64,000 bases of DNA from Paraburkholderia flagellata (GCF_021390645.1 NZ_JAJEJT010000002.1:1984001-2048000); one strand, 5' to 3'; shown: positions 45,951 through 55,020, numbered from the stretch's first letter. A program made the numbers and translations. The notes: generated from the sequence alone by a model not told the origin.

Positions 45951-47537
45951 TCAATGGGCGTCGGGCGGCGGGGCGCCATTCGAAATCGGCTCCGAGAACG
46001 CCACGCTCGCAATGGCGAACAGGAAGCAAAGCGAGAGCACGAAGAACGTATCGGAGAACGTCATCACGAGCGCCTCGCGCAGAACCAGTGCGTGCAGTTG
46101 TGCGAGCCCGGCTTCGGCGGCATCGATTGCATTGCCCGCCACGGACGACCAGTACACAGTGCGGCCCGCCAGCAGCAATTGCACCTGCGGCGCGCCGCCA
46201 GTCACGCTCTCGTTAAGCCGCAGATAGTGGAAGTTGAGCCGGTCGTTGAGCATCGTCGCGCTTACGGCAATGCCGATAGCGCCGCCCAGATTACGCATGA
46301 GATTGAAGAGGCCGCTCGCCGACTTCAGCCGCGAAGGCGGCAGCGAGCCGAGCGACATGGTGACGATGGGCGGAATCGCGAATTGCTGGCCAATGCCGCG
46401 CAGCGCCTGCGGCAGGAGGAACTGCTGCCATCCCCAGTCGTGCGTGAGCGGCACATACAGATAGCAGCCAAGGCCGAAGAAGATCAGCCCGAACAGCATC
46501 AGCGCGCGCATGCTGAAATAGCGCGTAGCGTAGGCATAAGCGCCAAGCGCAAGCAACTGGAACACCCCCACCGAAAGCAGCGACAAGCCGATTTGCAGCG
46601 AGCTGTAGCCGCGCACTTCCGCGAGAAAGAGCGGCGTGAGATACACCGCCACGAAAATGCCGATGCCCGTGACAAAGGAGAGCAGACTGCCAATACCGAA
46701 GTTGCGCACGAGCAGCGCGCGCAGATCGACGATCGGGTCCTTCGCCGTGAGCGCATGCACGATGAAAAGAAAGCCGCAGATCGCCGAGATCCACGTACAG
46801 GCAACGATCACGTCGTCGCCGAACCAGTTCTTGCGCGGGCCTTCTTCGAGCACGTATTCGAGGCAGCCGAGAAAGCCGCACATGAGCACGATGCCGAGAT
46901 AGTCGCCACGTTTGAGAAGCGAAAGATCGGCCTTGTCGATGTTCACGTACTTGGGCACCAGCGCCGCCACCGCAATGCCCGGCACAAGGTTCAGATAGAA
47001 GAGCCAATGCCACGACCATTGATCGGTGATCCAGCCGCCAATCACGGGCCCGAGCGTGGGTGCGAGCGAAGCGAGCGCGCCGATGGTTGTGGAAGCAACG
47101 ATGCGCTGCTTGCCGGGAAAGAGCACGAAGGCCGTGGTGAACACTGTCGGGATCATCGCCGCGCCGAGCGCGCCTTGCAGGCCGCGAAACAAGATCATCG
47201 AATTGATGTCCCAGGCGAGGCCGCACAGCATGCTCGTGATGGTGAAGCCCACCGCGGAGGCCACGAAGAGCCAGCGCGTGGAGAACACCTTCGAGAGCCA
47301 GCCCGACATGGGGATCACCATGATCTCGGCAATCAGATAGGCCGTTTGCACCCACGAAAGCTCGTCCTGGCTCGCGGAAAGTCCGCCGCCGATATCGCGC
47401 AGCGACGAAGCGACGATCTGGATGTCGAGCGTGGCCATGAAGAAGCCGATGCACATCAGCGCGAAGGCGAAGGCGCGTTGCGCCATCGGCTGGAGATGCG
47501 GATTGACCGTCGGGTCGGCGCTGCTAGTGGCGTTCAT
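45951..47537 (-). CDS. emrB: DHA2-family MFS drug efflux permease (EmrB type)
   Basis: This 528-residue, fourteen-segment proton antiporter exports hydrophobic drugs through EmrA and the outer-membrane channel. Hallmarks are FFMATLDIQIVASSLRDIGG (motif D1-like), QTAYLIAEIMVIPMSGWLS and the motif C region TLGPVIGGWITDQWSWHWLF. The last periplasmic loop before the final segment is long, as in EmrB. It starts 13 bp after emrA and ends 8 bp before the channel gene. The specific drug is not predictable. Confidence 0.94.
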   Translation of the reverse strand: MNATSSADPTVNPHLQPMAQRAFAFALMCIGFFMATLDIQIVASSLRDIGGGLSASQDELSWVQTAYLIAEIMVIPMSGWLSKVFSTRWLFVASAVGFTITSMLCGLAWDINSMILFRGLQGALGAAMIPTVFTTAFVLFPGKQRIVASTTIGALASLAPTLGPVIGGWITDQWSWHWLFYLNLVPGIAVAALVPKYVNIDKADLSLLKRGDYLGIVLMCGFLGCLEYVLEEGPRKNWFGDDVIVACTWISAICGFLFIVHALTAKDPIVDLRALLVRNFGIGSLLSFVTGIGIFVAVYLTPLFLAEVRGYSSLQIGLSLLSVGVFQLLALGAYAYATRYFSMRALMLFGLIFFGLGCYLYVPLTHDWGWQQFLLPQALRGIGQQFAIPPIVTMSLGSLPPSRLKSASGLFNLMRNLGGAIGIAVSATMLNDRLNFHYLRLNESVTGGAPQVQLLLAGRTVYWSSVAGNAIDAAEAGLAQLHALVLREALVMTFSDTFFVLSLCFLFAIASVAFSEPISNGAPPPDAH

Positions 47538-47550
47538 CGCTGCGGCCCCT

Positions 47551-48636
47551 TCAATGCGCTTCGGAGAGATGCACCTTCACGGTCGCCGAAAGACCGGGCC
47601 GCAGCGCGCCTTCCAGGCCCGCCGGCGTCGTGGCGTCGATGCGGATGCGCACCGGCACACGCTGCACGATCTTCGTGAAGTTGCCCGTGGCGTTCTCGGG
47701 CGGCAGCACGCTGAAGGTCGCGCCCGTGGCGGGCGCGAGGCTTTCCACGGTGCCGTGCAGCGTACCGCTGGCTGCGTCGAGCGCCACGTCGGCGCGATCG
47801 CCCGCGTGCATCTTCTTCAGCTGGTCTTCCTTGAAGTTCGCGTCCACCCACAAACCCGTAGCTGGCACCACGGTTAGCAGCGGCGCGCCCACGTTCGCAA
47901 GCGTGCCCACGCGCGCTGTGCGGTTGCCGATGTAGCCGTCCACAGGCGCGGTCAGCGTCGTGTATTCAACGTTCAGTTGTGCCAGGCGCTGGTTGGCTTC
48001 GGCGGTTGTGACATGCGCTTGTGCGTCGTTGATCTGCGCAGCGAGCACATCGAGCTGACGTTGCGCCGCCAGCACCGCCGCACCGCTTTGCGCAACCGAT
48101 GCCTGAGCCTTCGCGTAGTCGGAATCCGCACGCTCGACGAGCTGGCTCGATACCGCATCGTCCTTCACCAGCTCGCGGTAGCGCGTCTGGTCCTGACCGC
48201 TGCGCGTGAGTTCCGCATTCGAAGCGCGCACTTCGGCCTGATGCTGGTTGATCACCGCTTCCTGCAACGTGCGCCTCGCCTGCAATTCGTCGACGGCGGC
48301 GCGCGCGCTCGCCAGTTCCGCGTTGGCCTGGGCGAGCTTCGCGTCGTAGTCGCGCGAGTCGAGGCGCAGCAGCACCTGGCCCGCGTGCACGCGCTGGTTG
48401 TCCTGCACGGGAATGTCCGAGACGAAGCCGCTCACACGCGGCGCCATCACGGTGACGTTGCCGCCCACGTAGGCGTCGTCGGTGGTCTCGACGAAGCGCA
48501 GCACGAAGAACCAGTAGCCGGCGGCAGCCGCCAGCACGAGAGCGACCGCGCCTAGCGCGAGACGCATGCGCGAGATGCGCGTACGCTCGCTCGCCTGCGC
48601 CGGCTCGACCGCGACGGGAGTGGAAGGACTCGACAT
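47551..48636 (-). CDS. emrA: Membrane-fusion (adaptor) protein, EmrA family
   Basis: This is a 361-residue periplasmic adaptor. The start at 48636 (MSSPSTPVAVEPAQ) follows AGGT; a long in-frame extension upstream is implausible. A single TM lies at about 27-47 (LALGAVALVLAAAAGYWFFV). Then come the biotinyl-lipoyl half (TTDDAYVGGNVTVMAPRVSG), the coiled-coil hairpin at about 90-210, and the second half with YTTLTAPVDGYIGNRTARVG and VDANFKEDQLKKMHAGDRAD. It heads the emrAB-channel run, 88 bp after marR. A MarR-like half palindrome lies in its leader. Confidence 0.95.
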   Translation of the reverse strand: MSSPSTPVAVEPAQASERTRISRMRLALGAVALVLAAAAGYWFFVLRFVETTDDAYVGGNVTVMAPRVSGFVSDIPVQDNQRVHAGQVLLRLDSRDYDAKLAQANAELASARAAVDELQARRTLQEAVINQHQAEVRASNAELTRSGQDQTRYRELVKDDAVSSQLVERADSDYAKAQASVAQSGAAVLAAQRQLDVLAAQINDAQAHVTTAEANQRLAQLNVEYTTLTAPVDGYIGNRTARVGTLANVGAPLLTVVPATGLWVDANFKEDQLKKMHAGDRADVALDAASGTLHGTVESLAPATGATFSVLPPENATGNFTKIVQRVPVRIRIDATTPAGLEGALRPGLSATVKVHLSEAH

Positions 48637-48646
48637 GACGTTTACC

Positions 48647-48660
48647 TGTGCATATACACT
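48647..48660. promoter_or_regulatory. MarR operator-like site upstream of emrA
   Basis: TGTGCATATACACT matches 12 of 14 bases of the perfect palindrome at 49144-49157. It lies 11 bp upstream of the emrA ATG, where bound repressor would block an internal emrAB promoter or its start. Confidence 0.55.
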
Positions 48661-48724
48661 ACTGAAGATGAAAAAACGCCGCGGTATGAAGCAACGCGAC
48701 GCAACCCGCAAATCCACTGCAGCG

Positions 48725-49150
48725 TTAAACAGCCCGTGTGATGCGAAACAGCTCGCGCCGCAGCCACGCGGCGCGTTGTGCGCCAAAGCGGCGCTCGAAT
48801 TCGTCCTGCGCCGCGCGCCAGTGTTCATGCGCCGCGTCTAGCCGCGAACGGCCCGCTTGCGTGAGCGCGAGCCGGCGGCGGCGTTCGCCGAAGTCCGGCG
48901 CATCGGCCACGAGAGCGCCGCGCAACAGCGGCCGCAAGGCCCGCACGAGCGTGGTGCGCTCCATCACCATCGACCGGCCGAGTTCCGCCATCGTGAGGCT
49001 CGACGCACGGCCCAGCGCACCGAGTATGCTGAACTGCGTGGGCGTGAGCCCCGCCGCGCTCAGGTGCCGCTCGTAAAGCTGCGACAGATGCCGCGCGGCC
49101 TGCCGTACGGCAAAGCAATCGTCGTGCTCGGGGGACTGATAGATGTGCAT
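48725..49150 (-). CDS. MarR-family regulator of the emrAB efflux operon
   Basis: This 141-residue winged-helix regulator begins MHIYQSPEHDDCFAVRQAAR. The start codon lies inside a 14-bp palindrome and no Shine-Dalgarno is visible; a GTG two codons earlier is an alternative. Recognition elements are LTPTQFSILGALGRASSLTM and MVMERTTLVRALRPLLRGAL. It is clearly paralogous to the MarR protein at 40986 (shared FA-x-RQAAR, QLYERHLS and RTTLVRAL), including one N-terminal Cys. It precedes emrA by 88 bp in the same direction, so it is the likely local repressor. Confidence 0.9.
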   Translation of the reverse strand: MHIYQSPEHDDCFAVRQAARHLSQLYERHLSAAGLTPTQFSILGALGRASSLTMAELGRSMVMERTTLVRALRPLLRGALVADAPDFGERRRRLALTQAGRSRLDAAHEHWRAAQDEFERRFGAQRAAWLRRELFRITRAV

Positions 49151-49157
49151 ATGCACA
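49144..49157. promoter_or_regulatory. Perfect palindromic MarR operator at the marR start
   Basis: TGTGCATATGCACA is a perfect 14-bp palindrome covering the marR start codon. With similar sites before emrA and before the thiolase-marR operon, it forms a small regulon motif. Confidence 0.65.
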
Positions 49158-49240
49158 GAGTAGTCGGCAATCGGGCCTCGAACAAGCCTTACGCGTGGCA
49201 TCACATTATGGACGCGGCGACAACAATCGCGGCCAGACTT

Positions 49241-50170
49241 TCAATTTGCCTTCATTTCGGAGGGCGCGTCGTGCGCCACGTTGTCGAAAAACGCCGTGGC
49301 GTGGTCGATGAACGCGCGCACCTTCGCCGGCAGCAGCGTGCGTGTGGTGTAGGCGAGGCGAATCTCGATCTGCATGTCGACGATGGGGTACGCGTCGAGC
49401 ACCGTCACGAGTTTGCCCGCCGCGAGTTCCTCCCTCACCAGCCCGGCGGGGAGAATGCCGATGCCGAAGCCCTCCAGCACCATCTCACGGTTGAACTCGG
49501 GGTTGTTCGATGCGATTTCATGGTGCAGCGGCACGACGACTTCCTCGTCGCCTACGCGAAACGCGATCGTGGGCTTGCGCATGGAAGGCGGCATCGGCAC
49601 GAACACGTGGTCGGCGAGGTCGGCGGGATGCTTTGGCGTGGAATGCGCTTCGAGATACGCGGGCGTCGTGACGAGCGCGAGCGGAATGCGCTCCAGCAGG
49701 CGCGTGACGGTCGATTCGTTGTTGAGCATGAACGGCAGCACGAGGCCGAGATCGTAGCCGTCCGCGATGAGATCGACGGGGCGCTCGGTGAGGATAACGT
49801 CGAGCGTCACCTTGGGATGCGCGCGCTTGAAGCTGGCGATGAGCGGCACGAGCCGATTGACGGTGGCCGTGGTGTGGGCGACCAGTCGCAGCACGCCGTT
49901 CGCTTCGCGCGTTTGCACGGTGGCGTCGGCCTCCAGTGCGTCGAGGTCGTCGAGCACGCGGCAGCAGCCTTCGTAGAAGCGCTCGGCCGCCTCGGTAAGC
50001 GACACCGCGCGCGTGCTGCGATGAAAGAGCCGGTTGCCAAGGCGCTTTTCGAGGCGCGCGATGGCGCGCGAAACGACGGGCGTGGTGAGGCTGTGCATGT
50101 CCGCGGCGCGCGTGAAGCTGCGCGCCTCGACGACGGAGCGGAAGATCCGCAGGCTGTCGATGTAATCCAT
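49241..50170 (-). CDS. LysR-family transcriptional regulator
   Basis: This is a 309-residue LysR protein of the DmlR/CrgA-like branch. The N-terminal helix-turn-helix is MDYIDSLRIFRSVVEARSFT and TTPVVSRAIARLEKRLGNRL, followed by HRSTRAVSLTEAAERFYEGC. The effector-binding domain (from about 92) includes RPVDLIADGYDLGLVLPFML, common in this branch. It is not divergent from an obvious target: it lies 90 bp beyond the start of the leftward marR gene, in the same direction. Its target and inducer are unknown. Confidence 0.93.
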   Translation of the reverse strand: MDYIDSLRIFRSVVEARSFTRAADMHSLTTPVVSRAIARLEKRLGNRLFHRSTRAVSLTEAAERFYEGCCRVLDDLDALEADATVQTREANGVLRLVAHTTATVNRLVPLIASFKRAHPKVTLDVILTERPVDLIADGYDLGLVLPFMLNNESTVTRLLERIPLALVTTPAYLEAHSTPKHPADLADHVFVPMPPSMRKPTIAFRVGDEEVVVPLHHEIASNNPEFNREMVLEGFGIGILPAGLVREELAAGKLVTVLDAYPIVDMQIEIRLAYTTRTLLPAKVRAFIDHATAFFDNVAHDAPSEMKAN

Positions 50171-50210
50171 GGTCGTGTGCAGGGGTGGCGTTGCCGTAGC
50201 TTAAAGCGTT

Positions 50211-50528
50211 TCAGCCGCCCTCGCCGAACACCTCCGCACAGAACGCGCGCCCCTCATCGGACAAACTCGCCGTCCCGGTCCCGTCTTCGGCCTGCGTCGT
50301 CACCACGAGCCCGCTGTCCACGAGCGCCGTCAATTGTCTGCGCAATCCGCTCATCGGCACGCCGGCCTGCTTCGAGAGTTTCGCGAGCGACCACGCGCGG
50401 CCCTCGCGCTCAGGCTGGTCGTGTTTCTCGCACTCCGCGCGCCACAACTGCTCCAGCACGGCAATCAACACCGGGTCGACCCCCGACTCGTCCGCGCCGG
50501 CGTCTTCGCGCTCTTCATCTGCATTCAT
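50211..50528 (-). CDS. Small winged-helix DNA-binding protein (MarR/ArsR-like)
   Basis: This is a 105-residue protein. The start at 50528 ([16 protein letters not shown]) has AGGAGA six bases upstream and lies 11 bp after the MocR-type gene stop, so the two are co-transcribed. After an acidic N-terminal tail, a helix-turn-helix is visible in [20 protein letters not shown] and [14 protein letters not shown], with a wing ([20 protein letters not shown]). It probably acts with or on the MocR/YdeP genes. The larger frame that includes it upstream is antisense-like noise. Confidence 0.8.
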   Translation of the reverse strand: MNADEEREDAGADESGVDPVLIAVLEQLWRAECEKHDQPEREGRAWSLAKLSKQAGVPMSGLRRQLTALVDSGLVVTTQAEDGTGTASLSDEGRAFCAEVFGEGG

Positions 50529-50539
50529 CGTCTGTCTCC

Positions 50540-52012
50540 TCATGCCATCTTCGCGGCCATTTCGCCTAGCGTCTTCAGCGCGGCTTCGGTCTGCGCGTTC
50601 CATGGGTAGCTGTAGTTCAGCCGGATGTAGTGGTGATACTCGTTGCGCATCGAGAACATGTAGCCGGGCCCGATGGTAATGCCTTGCGCGAGCGCCGCCT
50701 GATAGAGCCGCATCGAGTCGACGCGCGGCGGCAGTTCCACCCACAGCACGTAGCCGCCTTGCGGCTCCGACGTGCGCGTGCCCGCGGGAAAGAAGCGCTC
50801 GACCATCGCCCGCATTAGCCGCGCCTGTTGCCTGTAGAAGCGCCGCACGCGGCGTAGATGGCGATCGTAGCCATCGTGGCGCAAGTAGTCGGCCAGCGCC
50901 ACCTGGGGAACCGAGGGGGTCGTGAGCGTGTTGAGGAACTTGAGCTTTTCGACCTGCGCGCGGTAACGCCCCGGCAGCGCCCAGCCAATGCGATACGAGG
51001 CCGAAAGGCTCTTCGAGAACGAGGCGCAATGCAGCACGAGGCCGCGCGTGTCGAACTGCTTGAGCGTGGAAGGCCGCGTCTGCCCGAAGTACAGCTCCTG
51101 ATAGACGTCGTTCTCAATCACCGGCAAATCGTGCGCCTCGGCAAGCGCCACGAGCCGCGCCTTGTGCGCGTCGGGCATGCGAAAACCGAGCGGATTCTGG
51201 AAGTTCGGCATCACCATGCAGGCCGCCACCTTCTGGCGCGCGAGCACCCGCGCGAGCGCGTCGAGGTCGATGCCGGTATCAGCGTGCGTGCTCACTTCGA
51301 TGGCGCGCATGCCCAGACGCTCGATGGCGTGCAGCATCGCGTAGTAGGTGGGCGATTCGACGGCCACCGTGTCGCCCGGCTTGGCCACGGCCTGCAGGCT
51401 CAGGTTGATCGCCTCGGTCGCGCCCACGGTGATGACGATTTCCTCGGGATCGACGCCTACGCCGTTTTCGGCATAGCGCCGCGCGATCTGGCGGATCAGC
51501 TCGGGGTTGCCGGGCGGCAGGTCGTCGATGAGGTTCCAGCTCGCATGGCGGCGCGCGATCGCGTTGGCGTACTGGTTGATGCGCCGCCAGGGGAACAGCG
51601 CCGGGTCCGGGTACGGCGAGCCGAGCGGCACGGCGTCCTGCGCGCCGATGCTGCGCAGCGTGGAGAGCACGAGCCGGCTCACGTCCACGTTGGCGGGCAC
51701 GGGGTGCCTCGGCGCGCTCGCGCGGCGCGGCTTGACCGCCGTCATGGCGTCCTTGTTCTGCGAGCCTTGTGCGCCCACCGCGCCGCGCCCTTGCGGCGCG
51801 CCCAAGCGCGCACGCACGAAATAACCCGATTGCGGCCGCGACTCGATCACGCTGCGGCTTTCCAGCAGCGCATAGGCGCGCAGCACCGTCTTGATGCTCA
51901 CGCCGTGCTGCTGGCTCGCGCGGCGCACGGAGAGAATGCGCTCGCCGGGGCCGAACACGCCGCGGCGCACGGCGGCTTCGATATCGTCGGCGAGTTGCTC
52001 GTAGCGGGTCAC
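50540..52012 (-). CDS. MocR-type regulator (GntR helix-turn-helix fused to PLP aminotransferase domain)
   Basis: This is a 490-residue fusion. I place the start at GTG 52012 ([20 protein letters not shown] follows the first residue), where the GntR winged helix begins; the frame extends 45 codons further without family-like sequence. The DNA-binding part is at about 1-75 ([20 protein letters not shown]). The fold-type I aminotransferase-like part contains [20 protein letters not shown] and a PLP lysine in [15 protein letters not shown]. MocR proteins sense PLP or amino compounds. It is divergent from the YdeP-type gene, its likely target, and is followed by the small winged-helix gene. Confidence 0.9.
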   Translation of the reverse strand: MTRYEQLADDIEAAVRRGVFGPGERILSVRRASQQHGVSIKTVLRAYALLESRSVIESRPQSGYFVRARLGAPQGRGAVGAQGSQNKDAMTAVKPRRASAPRHPVPANVDVSRLVLSTLRSIGAQDAVPLGSPYPDPALFPWRRINQYANAIARRHASWNLIDDLPPGNPELIRQIARRYAENGVGVDPEEIVITVGATEAINLSLQAVAKPGDTVAVESPTYYAMLHAIERLGMRAIEVSTHADTGIDLDALARVLARQKVAACMVMPNFQNPLGFRMPDAHKARLVALAEAHDLPVIENDVYQELYFGQTRPSTLKQFDTRGLVLHCASFSKSLSASYRIGWALPGRYRAQVEKLKFLNTLTTPSVPQVALADYLRHDGYDRHLRRVRRFYRQQARLMRAMVERFFPAGTRTSEPQGGYVLWVELPPRVDSMRLYQAALAQGITIGPGYMFSMRNEYHHYIRLNYSYPWNAQTEAALKTLGEMAAKMA

Positions 52013-52202
52013 GTTCGGCTCAGGTCCTGGCGGGCGAAAGGGAGTCGGGCCACACGCGCGGCCGATCCCGGCAAGTCTATGACAAAACGCCGCAACTGTA
52101 CCCCTTGCTTTTTGGTTTTTCTGTGATCTCCGGGGGCACAGGAACACAGTAGCCTTGAGTCATCGGGCAGACCGCCCTGGAAGACGAAAAGCCAACCGCA
52201 TC

Positions 52203-54536
52203 ATGAAGAAGCCGCAAGGTCGCATCGAGCCGTATCACCACCCCGCCGCTGGCTGGGGCGCGCTCAAGCAGGTCGCCATCAACCTCATCAAGGAGAAGGT
52301 GACGGGCGGCAATTACCGCACCCTGCTCAAGCAGAACCAGCCCGACGGCTTCGACTGCCCCGGCTGCGCGTGGCCCGACCGCGAGCACGCGTCCACGTTC
52401 GAATTCTGCGAAAACGGCGTGAAGGCCGTGGCGGCGGAGGCGACCAGCAAGCGCGTGACGCCCCGGTTCTTCCAGGAGCACACCGTTAGCGAGCTGATGG
52501 CGCAATCGGACTACGAGCTGGAGCAGCATGGCCGTCTGACCGATCCGCTCGTCTACGACGCGCTGCAGGACCGCTACGTGCCGATCGAATGGAACGATGC
52601 GTTCAAGCTGATCGCGAAGCACCTCAAAGCGCTCGACGACCCGAATCGCGCCGCGTTCTACACGTCAGGGCGCGCGAGCAACGAGGCCGCGTTCCTCTAC
52701 CAGCTCTTCGTGCGCATGTACGGCACGAACAACTTCCCCGACTGCTCGAACATGTGCCACGAGGCCACGAGCCGCGGCCTGCCGGGCACGGTCGGCATCG
52801 GCAAGGGCACGGTCACGCTCGACGACTTCGAGCACGCCGACACGCTCCTCATCTTCGGCCAGAACCCGGCGACGAACCATCCGCGCATGCTCGGCGAGCT
52901 GCGCGAATGCGCGAAGCGCGGCGCGACCATCGTCTCGATCAATCCGTTGAAAGAGCGTGGGCTGGAGCGTTTCGCGAGCCCGCAGCACACGCTCGACATG
53001 CTCTCGCCCAAGGGTGTGCAAATCAGCTCCGTGTTCATCCGTCCGCGCGTGGGCGGCGACTTCGCGCTCATCAAGGGCGTGGCCAAGCGCGTGATCGAAC
53101 TCGATGACGAAGCGCTCGCGAACGGCACCGAACGCGTGCTCGACGTCGATTTCATCGCTGAGCACACGGTTGGATTCGACGCCTTCGCCGCCGACTTGCG
53201 CGCCGAATCGTGGGACACCATCGTGGCCGAAGCGGGTACGCCGATCGAAGAAGTGCTCAAGCTCGCCGATATCTACGTAAACGGCAAGGCTGTGATCTCT
53301 ACGTGGGGCATGGGCCTCACGCAGCACAAGAATTCGGTGCCGACGATCCAGTTGCTTTCGAACCTCATGATGATGCGCGGGAACATTGGCCGCCGCGGCG
53401 CGGGCCTGTGCCCCGTGCGCGGCCATTCGAACGTGCAGGGTGACCGCACGGTCGGCATCGAGGAAAAGCCCACGCAGGCGTTTCTCGACCGCCTCGGCAA
53501 GGCCTATGATTTCGAGCCGCCGCGCGAGCACGGCTATGACGTCGTGGAAACCATTCACGCGATGCTCGAAGGCCACGTGAAGGTGTTCATCGGCCTTGGC
53601 GGCAACTTTTCGATCGCCACGCCCGACACGCCGCGCACGTGGGAAGCCATGCGCGCGTGCGCACTCACGGTGCACGTGACGACGAAGCTCAACCGCAGCC
53701 ATCTGGTTCACGGCCGCGACGCGCTCATTCTGCCCACGCTCGGCCGCACCGAGATCGACCTCCAGAACGGCGTGCCGCAGGGCGTGAGCGTCGAGGACTC
53801 GATGAGCATGGTGCACATCTCGTACGGCATGAACCGGCCCGCTTCGACGAACCTGCTTTCGGAAATCGCGATCGTCGCGCGCATGGCGCACGCCACGCTC
53901 GGCAGCGACAAGGTGGACTGGCTCGACCTCGCCGCCGACTACGCGAAGATCCGCGACGGCATCGAGAAGGTGTTCGACGGCTTCGAGAACTACAACGAGC
54001 GCCTGAAGCACCCGGGTGGCTTCCACCTGGGCGTGGCCTCGCGCGATCGCGTGTGGAAAACGCCCAGCAACAAGGCGCAGTTCGTCGTGCACGCCATCGC
54101 ACTCGATACGCCCATTCACCGGGCGCGCGCCGAGCATGGTCCGCGGCTCATGACGCTCATGACCACGCGTTCTCACGATCAGTACAACACGACGATCTAT
54201 GGCCTCGACGACCGTTATCGCGGCGTATACGGCCTGCGCCGCGTGCTGTTCGCGAACCGCGAGGACATGGCGATGCTCGGCTTCGAACCCGGCCAGCACG
54301 TGGATATCACGAGCGTGTGGGACGACGGCGTGGAGCGCCATGTAGAGGACTTCATGCTCGTGGAGTACGACATTCCGCGCGGCTGCCTCGGCGCGTACTA
54401 CCCCGAGACCAATCCGCTCGTGCCGCTCTCGTCCGTCGCCGATGGCGCGGGCACGCCGACTTCGAAGTCGATACCGGTGCTGCTGAGCCCGGCGAAGGCG
54501 AACGCACCGGCCGACGCTGCGATCGCGGCAGCCTGA
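52203..54536 (+). CDS. ydeP: FdhF/YdeP-type molybdopterin oxidoreductase
   Basis: This is a 777-residue cytoplasmic enzyme (no signal peptide) of the molybdopterin bis-MGD family. It shows DGFDCPGCAWPDREHASTFE near the N-terminus, the YdeP mark in place of the usual four-cysteine Fe-S motif. Further motifs are AAFYTSGRASNEAAFLYQLF, FPDCSNMCHEATSRGLPGTV, DTLLIFGQNPATNHPRM and a C-terminal molybdopterin-dinucleotide domain (LMTTRSHDQYNTTIYGLDDR). Length is close to E. coli YdeP, which is linked to acid resistance. The reaction is unproven in the family. It is divergent from the MocR gene across 190 bp, with a hairpin downstream. Confidence 0.9.
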   Translation: MKKPQGRIEPYHHPAAGWGALKQVAINLIKEKVTGGNYRTLLKQNQPDGFDCPGCAWPDREHASTFEFCENGVKAVAAEATSKRVTPRFFQEHTVSELMAQSDYELEQHGRLTDPLVYDALQDRYVPIEWNDAFKLIAKHLKALDDPNRAAFYTSGRASNEAAFLYQLFVRMYGTNNFPDCSNMCHEATSRGLPGTVGIGKGTVTLDDFEHADTLLIFGQNPATNHPRMLGELRECAKRGATIVSINPLKERGLERFASPQHTLDMLSPKGVQISSVFIRPRVGGDFALIKGVAKRVIELDDEALANGTERVLDVDFIAEHTVGFDAFAADLRAESWDTIVAEAGTPIEEVLKLADIYVNGKAVISTWGMGLTQHKNSVPTIQLLSNLMMMRGNIGRRGAGLCPVRGHSNVQGDRTVGIEEKPTQAFLDRLGKAYDFEPPREHGYDVVETIHAMLEGHVKVFIGLGGNFSIATPDTPRTWEAMRACALTVHVTTKLNRSHLVHGRDALILPTLGRTEIDLQNGVPQGVSVEDSMSMVHISYGMNRPASTNLLSEIAIVARMAHATLGSDKVDWLDLAADYAKIRDGIEKVFDGFENYNERLKHPGGFHLGVASRDRVWKTPSNKAQFVVHAIALDTPIHRARAEHGPRLMTLMTTRSHDQYNTTIYGLDDRYRGVYGLRRVLFANREDMAMLGFEPGQHVDITSVWDDGVERHVEDFMLVEYDIPRGCLGAYYPETNPLVPLSSVADGAGTPTSKSIPVLLSPAKANAPADAAIAAA

Positions 54537-54550
54537 AGGGCGTTGCCTGG

Positions 54551-54580
54551 GCGGCTCCTTCGGCCATCGCAAGGAGCCGC
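54551..54580. terminator. Hairpin between convergent ydeP-like and cheY-like genes
   Basis: The 10-bp arms GCGGCTCCTT and AAGGAGCCGC are perfect around a 10-base loop. There is no T run, so intrinsic termination may be partial. It lies 14 bp after the ydeP-like stop and 35 bp after the cheY-like stop on the other strand. Confidence 0.5.
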
Positions 54581-54614
54581 GCGACGACCGCCGTGAGCGT
54601 GGTGAATCAGCCTG

Positions 54615-54980
54615 TCAGCCAGCGAGCTTTCGGAACGTTTCCAGCACCGCTTCACCCTTGAAGGGCTTCACGATCCAGCCGCGCACGCCGGCCGCCTTGC
54701 CGCGCTCCTTCATGGCAGGGCTGCTTTCCGTGGTCAGCATCACCACGTTCACCGCCGTGTTCGCCAGCTCGCTGCGGATCTTCTCGACCATCGTGAGGCC
54801 GTCCATGTTCGGCATGTTCACGTCGCTCACTACGAGCTTGACGCCCGGGTTCGAGCGCAGCTTCGCGAGCCCGTCCTTGCCGTCCACTGCCGTGTCCACG
54901 TCCAGGCCGTTCTTGCGCAGAAAGCCGGCCACCTCGTCGCGCACCGTGCTTGAATCGTCCACCACCAAAATCTTTGCCAT
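54615..54980 (-). CDS. CheY-like response regulator (last gene of chemosensory-like operon)
   Basis: This is a 121-residue receiver with no output domain. The start at MAKILVVDDSSTVRD (54980) fits AAGGAG at nine bases; the ATG three codons earlier abuts the ribosome site. All receiver residues are present: D8/D9, acceptor D53 in VVSDVNMPNMDG, T83/T84 in VVMLTTESSP and K105 in GWIVKPFKGE. It resembles the CheY proteins found with chemosensory kinases. It lies 40 bp after the larger CheX-like gene, so it is the likely phosphate acceptor of the CheA-like kinase and substrate of the CheX-like proteins. Confidence 0.93.
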   Translation of the reverse strand: MAKILVVDDSSTVRDEVAGFLRKNGLDVDTAVDGKDGLAKLRSNPGVKLVVSDVNMPNMDGLTMVEKIRSELANTAVNVVMLTTESSPAMKERGKAAGVRGWIVKPFKGEAVLETFRKLAG

Positions 54981-55020
54981 GCTGTTCATCTCCTTCGCGC
55001 CGCGTATGGCGCGTCTTTGA

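Noticed and set aside
50211..51029. 272-residue minus-strand frame
   Set aside because: Only its last 105 residues look like a protein (winged helix) with a ribosome site at their start. The first part is an alternative frame of the MocR gene.
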